Assembly (NCBI GenBank): GCA_013002105.1
Contig: JABDKS010000195.1
Span: forward strand, 1-9,709
Source of the DNA: Pirellulaceae bacterium
GTDB taxonomy: Bacteria; Planctomycetota; Planctomycetia; Pirellulales; Pirellulaceae
DNA length: 9,709 bases
Reading direction: 5' to 3'
Positions within the stretch are counted from its first letter, which is position 1. Each line of letters begins with the position of its first letter. The notes under the pieces were generated by a model. The model was not told where the DNA came from, did no database searches, and saw nothing but the letters and a program-made list of their open reading frames with translations. Positions 1 through 6,700 of the stretch are shown piece by piece. A program made the translations under genes and the position numbers.

Positions 1-997
1 GCACAGCTAATCCGGATAACGATTGCGTGCGAAAACCCATCTGATTAATCGCCGATTCGACCTGGCGCACGTTCTCCGGGACGTCCGCTATCACCACTGC
101 CGTGACGCCCTGGTCGCGTTTGCCCAACCCAGTCCAGCAATCCAACGATGCCGGATGGGACAACAAGACTTGACGGTGTGCGGCGACCAATAGGTTCGGG
201 TTCAGTTGTAATTCTTTGTCGGTCGGCTTGCGATACACGCCTGTGATACGCAGCGGGCGAGAACGATAGGCAATGTTGTCAATCGCCGCCGACAGTTGCT
301 GGCGAGCGTCGGGCGGCAGCGATTTCGGTGCATCGGGACCCTGCATCGCCAACGACAGCCTCTCCAATGGTGGATGTCGTGTTGCAACACGTAGGGTGGT
401 CCCCAAGGCGCCCTGGACTTGCTGCTCGGTTTGGATGCCGGCCTGATAGAGCAATAGTTCGCTCACCAAGACACTGTTTTTATCGGGTGTCTCCATCGTG
501 CCCGCCACGATGACTTGGGATACATCGGACGCAGCCGGTGGCAAGCCCTCGACGGACGCTGCAACCCAACGATCCGAAGCGTCGAAGTGCACCGACGCCG
601 AAAATCGCAACTCGGGCCACGACGCGGCGACATGTGGCACCTGACGGAGCTGGTCGACCGCCGCAACGGTCATCGACACGTGTTCTTTTCCACCAACGCC
701 CGCTTCGCGAGCCAATCGGACGCGCCGCTGATCCGTCATCTCTTGCGTAAATCCTGCCCGCCGCGCGGTCTCCGGCGTGACCGCGACCTCTTTGATTCCG
801 CTGTGGACATTGATTTGCAGCAACCGATTGCCCGCGGACAGGCGATGATTCACCGCTTGAATCACTCCCAGGCCGCCCGCCAAACTTGTGAATAGCAGCA
901 GCGATCCCAGCATCACGCCCAGGAGCGTCAATAATGTCCGCAGTTTGTGCTGCAGCAACGCATCGATCGCGTTGCGTAGTAGTTCCAGCCAAGTCAT
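1..997 (-). CDS. MacB/FtsX-type ABC transporter permease, N-terminal part (3' end outside window)
   Basis: From ATG at 997-995 the frame is open for 332 codons, with no stop, to the window edge. The product starts [20 protein letters not shown] and continues into one hydrophobic segment at about residues 21-46 (TLLTLLGVMLGSLLLF). A short amphipathic helix, then a conserved HKLRTLLTLLG-like entry into TM1, is the hallmark of MacB/FtsX permeases. The remaining ~285 residues are soluble and fit the MacB periplasmic core domain; TM2-4 and the FtsX domain would lie beyond base 1. The end of the visible part (ENVRQVESAINQMGFRTQSL) resembles the stretch that usually precedes TM2 in this family. The start codon overlaps the ATPase stop by one base (TGATG), which implies translational coupling and pairing with that ATPase. 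The substrate is not identifiable; lipoprotein release, peptide or drug efflux are all possible. Family call is firm, function is inferred. Confidence 0.88.
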   Translation of the reverse strand, partial: MTWLELLRNAIDALLQHKLRTLLTLLGVMLGSLLLFTSLAGGLGVIQAVNHRLSAGNRLLQINVHSGIKEVAVTPETARRAGFTQEMTDQRRVRLAREAGVGGKEHVSMTVAAVDQLRQVPHVAASWPELRFSASVHFDASDRWVAASVEGLPPAASDVSQVIVAGTMETPDKNSVLVSELLLYQAGIQTEQQVQGALGTTLRVATRHPPLERLSLAMQGPDAPKSLPPDARQQLSAAIDNIAYRSRPLRITGVYRKPTDKELQLNPNLLVAAHRQVLLSHPASLDCWTGLGKRDQGVTAVVIADVPENVRQVESAINQMGFRTQSLSGLAV

Positions 998-1785
998 CAG
1001 TTAATCAATCGCCCGTCGCTCAACCGGAGCGTTCGATCGGCAACGCGCGATGCGAGCTCTTCATCGTGCGTCACCAAAACCATCGCCGTCTGTTGTTCCT
1101 TCGAAAATTGAACCATTTGATCCATCACTTCCCTCGCCGTTTTGGAATCTAGATTCCCGGTCGGTTCATCAGCCAGGATCAAGCTCGGGTTGTTTACCAG
1201 CGCACGCGCGACGGCAACACGCTGCTGTTCGCCGCCGGACAATTGCGACGGCCGATGATCTGTGCGATCTTGCAAGCCGACTGCGGCGAGAGCTGCCTGC
1301 GCCGGCGGCTGGCGAGATTTCTTGGACCAACCTGCGAAAACGTAAGGTAGCTGCACATTCTGAGATGCAGTCATCGTCGGCATCAAATTGAACGATTGAA
1401 ATACGATTCCGACTGTCGCCAATCGGTAGGCAGCCAATTCATCACGACTGAGTCCAACGATTTCTTGGTGATCGACGGTAATCGTTCCAGCGGTGGGCCG
1501 GTCGAGCCCAGCCAACAGATTCAACAAAGTCGACTTCCCAGATCCTGAACGTCCCAACAACGCCAGACGTTCGCCCTTGCGGATTGAAAACGTGACGTGG
1601 TTTAACGCCGATACCGAACCGGATTTTGTCTTGTATACACGTGAAACGTTCGTCAACTGCACGAATGCTCCGGATGATTGGGCGTCCGATACATCGTGGA
1701 AACCAGAACCCGCCTGATCAGCATCCATTTTGTTAAAGTTCATACGGGGTACTAAGGAGAAATCGTCATCAGGTGGATGGATCAT
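997..1785 (-). CDS. ABC transporter ATP-binding protein, MacB/LolD class
   Basis: Cytoplasmic ATPase that would power the adjacent MacB/FtsX-type permease. In the 262-residue product, Walker A is GRSGSGKST (78-86), the Q-loop is VFQSFNL (Q130), the signature is LSGGEQQRV (182-190), Walker B is LILADEP (202-208, catalytic E207), followed by the D-loop NLDS and the switch histidine H240 in VLVTHDEE. The two tandem features, [14 protein letters not shown] and DEPTGNLDS, are typical of the MacB/LolD/FtsE group. The start is uncertain. ATG at 1785 begins 28 bases after the deacetylase stop and is my choice; in-frame ATGs at 1743 and 1728 would shorten a poorly conserved leader. A TTG at 1863 would extend it by 26 codons and overlap the deacetylase. 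None has a clear Shine-Dalgarno sequence. The ABC fold itself begins only at about residue 41 ([11 protein letters not shown]), so the leader is unusual or partly untranslated. All catalytic motifs are intact. Confidence 0.93.
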   Translation of the reverse strand: MIHPPDDDFSLVPRMNFNKMDADQAGSGFHDVSDAQSSGAFVQLTNVSRVYKTKSGSVSALNHVTFSIRKGERLALLGRSGSGKSTLLNLLAGLDRPTAGTITVDHQEIVGLSRDELAAYRLATVGIVFQSFNLMPTMTASQNVQLPYVFAGWSKKSRQPPAQAALAAVGLQDRTDHRPSQLSGGEQQRVAVARALVNNPSLILADEPTGNLDSKTAREVMDQMVQFSKEQQTAMVLVTHDEELASRVADRTLRLSDGRLIN

Positions 1786-1813
1786 GTGGCGATCAAGCAC
1801 GCTTTCAAGGCGG

Positions 1814-2557
1814 TTAGACAAGATCCCGCAGCGATCGGACGGCCAACGGTTCCTTTGTTGCAAATGGCTCTCCGTACTTTTGGTTGATCAGACGTCCCCA
1901 ATAAGCGGCATCGTTTTCGATGCGATCGAGCATCGTCGGCGGATCCGTGGGTCTTCCCGTTATAAACTGACTTTCGAACGCCGTGATGGCCTGCCGTTTG
2001 CGTTCCCAATAATCGCTGATATCGACAATCCAACTAGGTTGGACAGCCAATCGTAGATGGATGCAAAAGTAGTAATAAATTCGTTCTGGGTGGAATCGTT
2101 CGCCGGGCATGTCGGTCTTACTGAGTTTGGCCCAGAACCGCGCTGCTTCGATCAGTTCCGTTGCGACCACGTGATCTGGATGCGCATCCTGCCAATAGGG
2201 TGCAAAGATCCACCTTGGTCGTAACATCCGAAAATACCCGGCCAACAACGCGCGGGCTTCTAACGTAGGTTGTAATTCACGATTCACCAGGCCCGCATTA
2301 CCACGCCACGTCAGCCCAAGGGCAGCGGTGGCTTGATTGGTTTCTGCACGACGAAGCTTTTCGCTGCCGTGCGGCGTCGGTTCACCAGTCGTCAGATCCA
2401 AAACACCAATCCGCCAACCTTCGTCGATCATCCGCGCAATGGTGCCGCCCATACCCAGTTCGGCATCATCGGGATGGGGTGCGACGACCAAAAAGTCCAA
2501 CGGTTCCACCGGACCGATGTCTGCCGGCGATCCAGTGAATACAGGGGTCGGTTTCAT
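1814..2557 (-). CDS. bshB1: PIG-L family zinc deacetylase, BshB1-like (bacillithiol biosynthesis)
   Basis: A 247-residue LmbE/PIG-L N-deacetylase of normal length. Zinc-site motifs are [10 protein letters not shown] (H28, D30, D31) and DAHPDH (H126, D128, H129); by analogy with characterised BshB enzymes the metal ligands would be H28, D31 and H129, with D30 as likely general base. BshB1 hydrolyses the acetyl group from GlcNAc-malate in the cytoplasm, the second step of bacillithiol synthesis. The assignment to BshB1 rather than generic PIG-L rests on [12 protein letters not shown] after the first motif, ERIYYYF followed by [12 protein letters not shown], the FESQF segment, and the closing YGEPF..KEPL. 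No signal peptide or membrane segment is seen. ATG at 2557 is the only plausible start: the frame has a stop at 2584-2582 and no other ATG between. Partner genes (bshA, bshC) are not in the window, so the substrate is inferred from the family; another N-acetylglucosaminide is possible. Confidence 0.85.
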   Translation of the reverse strand: MKPTPVFTGSPADIGPVEPLDFLVVAPHPDDAELGMGGTIARMIDEGWRIGVLDLTTGEPTPHGSEKLRRAETNQATAALGLTWRGNAGLVNRELQPTLEARALLAGYFRMLRPRWIFAPYWQDAHPDHVVATELIEAARFWAKLSKTDMPGERFHPERIYYYFCIHLRLAVQPSWIVDISDYWERKRQAITAFESQFITGRPTDPPTMLDRIENDAAYWGRLINQKYGEPFATKEPLAVRSLRDLV

Positions 2558-2649
2558 AGTGAAATAGTCATCTAGGAAAAGTCACTTCAGCGTCGTCGCG
2601 ATACAGCATGACCTCTGTCCATCCGTTGGACCAATACCAGGCGAGTGTA
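2558..2649. other. Intergenic gap between the prenyltransferase-repeat gene and bshB1
   Basis: At 92 bases this is the longest non-coding stretch in the window. It contains a small perfect inverted repeat, GTCCA/TGGAC, at 2617-2631 with a five-base loop. It is not followed by a T-run on either strand, so it is not a convincing intrinsic terminator. I see no good -35/-10 pair for a minus-strand promoter and no strong Shine-Dalgarno sequence before bshB1. A 13-codon minus-strand frame (2609-2568, MLYRDDAEVTFPR) lies in the gap and ends ten bases before bshB1; see findings. Confidence 0.5.
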
Positions 2650-3765
2650 CTAACGCTGGTAAATCGGCAAATAGTGATATCGGACGCTCAGACTGAGAAT
2701 AGACAGAGCGGTGGCATAGACGCGCCCCACGTTGCGTTCTTCGCCACTCTGGGCGATCCAACTGCCCTTGGGCTCTTGAATGTCCAGCAGTAACTTTGGA
2801 ACGATCGCGTCGGCTTTCTCCGCATACTTGCCACCGGCCTGATGCATTCCTTGTGCGTAATAATAAACGCCATAATGAAAAAACCTCTCCTTGGTCCGAG
2901 GCGGATTCTGCAGCAACCATTCCGCCGCCCCGCTAACCATCGTCGATTCATATTGACCGCACACTTGCATTGCAAGCAGCCCAGCCGACGTCATGGTGAA
3001 TGCCGGATGATGGTGTCCCGGCGTATAGCTGAAACCGCCGATATTCGACGACTGGCCGTTGCGTGATTTCGGCGCAGTATAGGAATGCTTTAAATATCGC
3101 AGCGCCAACTCGATCGATTCGACCGGGACTTCTAGTCCGTCATTTTTTGCGCTTCGCAACGCCATCAACTGCCATACCGAAACGGACAAGTCCGAATCGG
3201 TTGCTGTCGGAGTGTAACGCCATCCGCCTGCCAACGTGCTGGGTTTGCGAACCGCCTGCGCCGCCAAAATCAGCTCAATCGCCTTCTCCAAAGAATCATG
3301 AATGCGCATATTCTGTTCCGCACTGGCTCCCATCCCCAGCATCTCGGTCAACATCAATGTGATGATGCCATGACCATACATGCGTGACCCATCGCTATTG
3401 CCAAAGTAGCCTTTGCCGTCTTGATGCCGCTTGTCCAGCACAAAATCAATCGCGCGAAACATGACGCGAGATCGTTCGTCGTCCAAGCCTGGTTCGACGC
3501 CGACAGACGCCAACGCCATGATTGCCAGTGATGTCATCGCGACATCGTGCCCGCGATCAACAATCGCGCCGCTATCTCGCGAAGCCGATAGGAGGTATTC
3601 GATCCCCTTGTCGATTGCGCGATCGATCGCATCGGTCGCGTACAATTCACTTGTTTCGGCTTCCTGAGCGCAAACTCCGCTGCGGTGAAGTGTGCCCAGC
3701 GCGATGCCGCTGGCGATTGCCTTGAGCCAAAACCGACGTGCGTGGGTTTGTGTGATGCAATTCAT
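2650..3765 (-). CDS. Exported prenyltransferase/squalene-oxidase repeat protein (SHC-like alpha/alpha toroid)
   Basis: A 371-residue secreted protein. The N-terminus ARRFWLKAIASGIALG resembles a twin-arginine signal (RR, then L-K two residues on), with likely cleavage after VCA at about residue 33. The mature part shows repeated glycine/aromatic-plus-helix units typical of the squalene-hopene cyclase / prenyltransferase toroid: GYFGNSDGSRMYGHG (119-133), AGGWRYTPTATDSDLSVSVW (179-198), GGFSYTPGHHHPAFTMTSAG (243-262), and GSWIAQSGEERNVGRVYATA (334-353). The protein ends in LPIYQR. The catalytic DxDD acid motif of squalene-hopene cyclases is not visible; the nearest match is DSDLS at 190-194. 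Its length is also well below that of a full cyclase (600+ residues), so cyclase activity is unlikely and a binding or scaffold role in the periplasm is more plausible. Its ATG overlaps the stop of the giant gene (ATGA), with a weak AGGCGGA-like ribosome site inside that gene. This implies coupled translation and probably joint function. Confidence 0.88.
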   Translation of the reverse strand: MNCITQTHARRFWLKAIASGIALGTLHRSGVCAQEAETSELYATDAIDRAIDKGIEYLLSASRDSGAIVDRGHDVAMTSLAIMALASVGVEPGLDDERSRVMFRAIDFVLDKRHQDGKGYFGNSDGSRMYGHGIITLMLTEMLGMGASAEQNMRIHDSLEKAIELILAAQAVRKPSTLAGGWRYTPTATDSDLSVSVWQLMALRSAKNDGLEVPVESIELALRYLKHSYTAPKSRNGQSSNIGGFSYTPGHHHPAFTMTSAGLLAMQVCGQYESTMVSGAAEWLLQNPPRTKERFFHYGVYYYAQGMHQAGGKYAEKADAIVPKLLLDIQEPKGSWIAQSGEERNVGRVYATALSILSLSVRYHYLPIYQR

Positions 3766-6700
3766 TGTTCCGCCTTGTCGGCTGCGCGTTCGGCGATCGC
3801 TCGAAAATAAGCTTCCAACTCGCGACGATACTGCGGCGCGACCTGCGCGGAACGACTTTCTGCAGCATCATCGGTTTTTCGTTCACGCAGTTGCCCCCAC
3901 TGTCCTAAATCGCCAACGTTAAACTCGGCTAAGATCCCTTCGCCACCGGGCGGCTGACCAGGTCCCGCATTGTCACCCATCGTATCGCCCTTCGGCTCGC
4001 CAGGATTCTGTTCGTCCGACTGCTGTGGTTGACCACTTTGACCTGGCTGCCCCTGTCCTAATTGCTGCTGCCGTTGCTTGGCCGATTGCTGTCGCTGCGC
4101 ATCCAACATCTGTGACAACGTTTGCGACGCATCGGCAGACCGCTGGCCTTGGGCTGCTTGTTGCTGACCGTTGGGTTGGGAATTGGCCTGCGGCGGCTGA
4201 CTTGGTGTTTGCCCGGCCGAGTCGTCCGACGGTGTTGGCTGGTTACCCTGCTGAGCTTGCATCTGCTGAGCCTGTTTCGCCGCCTCAGCAATGGCTTGAT
4301 CCAACTCATCTAAGGTTTGTGCCAGTTGCCGAGCGCGGTCCTGTGGTTCACCTTGGCGGCTCGATGGCGGAGCAGGGCTGCCGGCGGCTTGACTTTGCTG
4401 CGACTGTGTCGGTTCACCTTGCGATGACTCACTCGATGTCGGATCGCCCTCAGCCCGATCATCCGCTGCTGGATCATTCTGGGCGAGCTGCTCGAGCATC
4501 TCGGCTAGTCGCTTTGCGTCTTGGCCGATCTTATCCTGCGCCTGCGATACCTTCTCCGCCGCTTCGCCAGCTTTCGCCGAATCGTCTGCGGCAGCCTCCA
4601 GTGCTTTCCGTGCATCCTCGGCGGCCTTGGCTCCATTGTCGTTGATTGCTTGGGCCATCTGATCAAGCTTCTCAGCCAGCGTTTCTTGCCCCAATCGTTC
4701 TTCATGCCGCGCGGCGCGTGCTACCTGCTCGGCCGCGTTGTCGACGTCGTCGTTAATTCGTTGCTGCTGATCGGCCAATTGATCCGCTTGTTTTTCAGAC
4801 GTTTGCAATGGTGACTTCTGATCGATCTGTTTGGCAAGATCGGCCAACTGTTCTTGAATCTCTTTCAATTCCGACGCGGCTTGCTTGGCTGTTTGTTCGG
4901 CGAGCTGACCGGCTGGATTGGGGCGGTTGAGTGGTTCCTGGCGTTGCCGCTGCAGCTGTCGTGATTGATCTTCGACCCGCTTGCGAGCTTCCCTGGCAAA
5001 ATCACGTGTCTTTTCCGCAGCATCTTCAGCCCGCTTGGCAGCTTGCTCGCGTTGTTGTTGCTCTCGCAACTGATCCTTTGCGCCCTGGTTGTTTTCGTCT
5101 TTTTTCAATTGATCCTCGGCACGCTGACGCGCGTTCTTTGCATCGCGTTCTTGCCGTTGGGCCTGCTGAATCCGCTGTCCGGCTTCTCGCTCAACACGCG
5201 ACCAATCCAGCTTGGAACGGTTCATTTCTTGGACCAATCGATTCCGCAACGTCTTCGACTTATTCTCCATGGAGTTTTGCGAGTTCTTGCGAGCACGCTC
5301 ATCATTGTGGATCTCTTTTTGAGAGGTCTGCTCGGATTGTTTCTGCGCCTGCTGGGTTGCCTTGGCGACGTTTTCTACTGCCTTCTTCATTTCGGCCGCA
5401 GCCTTTTGCATTTCGTCGGCCAACGCATCTTTGCCGCCGAGTTTCTTGACCTGCTCTCCCGCTTTCACCAGGTCTTCGCGTGCTTTTTCCAGCAACTCGC
5501 GTGTCTTGGGGTCATTGGCCCAGCCCGCGGCATCCCGCGATGTGGGCAACAGATGGTTCTGAACGGCATCGGCGCGCCGAGTCAATTCGTTCAACGCTTG
5601 TGCCGTTCGCCGTTTTTCTTCTTCCAATGCTGGGTCGGTTCTTTCCAGACTCTGATTGAGCGACCGCTCGTCCTTTGCAGCTTGCTCCAAAGTCGTCTGT
5701 GCCGATTCGGCTGCGTCCTCCGAAATCTCGGACAACTCCTCCTGCATGGGCTGATTGGTTTTCAGCTCGCGTTCAAGTTGTTGGAGCAAATCTTCGGGTG
5801 ACATGTTGGCGGCACTGGCCATCTGCTCTGCTTCGTCGTACCGCTCTTGCAAATCCTGCGCGATTTGCAATTCCCGCTCCGCCTCACGAAGCTGCTGCCG
5901 TGATTCGGACACATCCTGACCGTTTTCGGCCCGTTCAAAGTGGTCGGCGGTTTGCTCAAGCGTCTGGGCGAGTTTTTCGAGAGCCTGCTCGGCTTTCTCT
6001 AATGATTCACTTCGGTCAGCTTCATCGGCCGCGTTGGAAGCGTTTTCCATCTCCGTTTCAGCTTGATCGACGGCGTCCTTGACCGCCGCTGCTGCCGCAT
6101 CGGCATCGCGGGCCAGCTCTCGTTCTTGGTCGTCAGTGATGTCGCTCGTGTTTGCCTTATCGATCAACAAATCCACCGTTTCCCTGGCCGCTTGCTCGGC
6201 TTCCTGCTGTTGTTCGTCCAAATGGTCGGTGGTCTCCTGCGATGCATCGGAACGTTCTTCGGTGCGCTGCTGAGCCTGCTGGGCTTTGGCAGCCGCTTGG
6301 CGAGCTTGTTCGGGCAGCGTCAGCACGTATCGCTGGATCATTTCTCGGGCTGCCAATACGTTGGGTTGTAGCGCGCCGAGGCCATCCTCCAGTTGGCGGT
6401 TCAGTTTCGACAACGGAACTTCAGCCGAAACCGGTTCGGCTTTATCCCAGCGCCGGCGGCTGATTCGCTCCTTGGCGGCATTGTGATCGCCGTTGTAGCG
6501 CGTTTGGTCCAACGTCTCGAGCAGCGAGTTCCAGTCCAGTTTGGACTCCTGTAGATGCCGAACTGGCCATTCGAATGCGAGCGAGAAACGGTCCATCCAG
6601 ATTGAGTTCTCTAGCCTCGATTCTGGCGTATCGTCAACGCTCCGCTCCGCTTCGATCAAAGACAACAATTCGAATTGGCAAAGATTTGCTTCATGAATCG

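Noticed and set aside
480..992. A 170-codon minus-strand frame inside the permease region
   Set aside because: Its composition (many R, G, D, A) is typical of an out-of-frame reading of GC-rich DNA, whereas the frame from 997 to base 1 is open throughout and encodes a recognisable MacB/FtsX-type N-terminus.
2617..2631. Inverted repeat GTCCA/TGGAC as a terminator between the toroid gene and bshB1
   Set aside because: Only five base pairs, no following T-run on either strand; too weak for an intrinsic terminator.
2582..2920. A 112-codon minus-strand frame across the end of the toroid gene
   Set aside because: Out-of-frame shadow of the toroid gene, no family resemblance, and the toroid frame ends in the family-like LPIYQR.
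3935..4480. Glutamine-codon clusters as a possible CRISPR or tandem DNA repeat
   Set aside because: No regularly spaced identical repeat units; the similarity is short, irregular and explained by protein composition.
4025..4645. A 206-codon plus-strand open frame
   Set aside because: Shadow of the Q/P/A-rich linker of the giant gene; stop-poor because of composition, with no recognisable domain.
4965..5801. A 278-codon plus-strand open frame encoding a very hydrophobic, membrane-like protein opposite the giant gene
   Set aside because: The complement of lysine, glutamate and glutamine codons reads as leucine and phenylalanine, so an antisense frame of a charged coiled coil looks like a membrane protein. 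It lacks start context and sits wholly inside a convincing gene.
5196..6545. SKLDW occurs twice in the giant protein (about residues 997 and 1438), suggesting an internal duplication
   Set aside because: Flanking residues and the underlying DNA do not match beyond five residues; likely coincidence in biased sequence.
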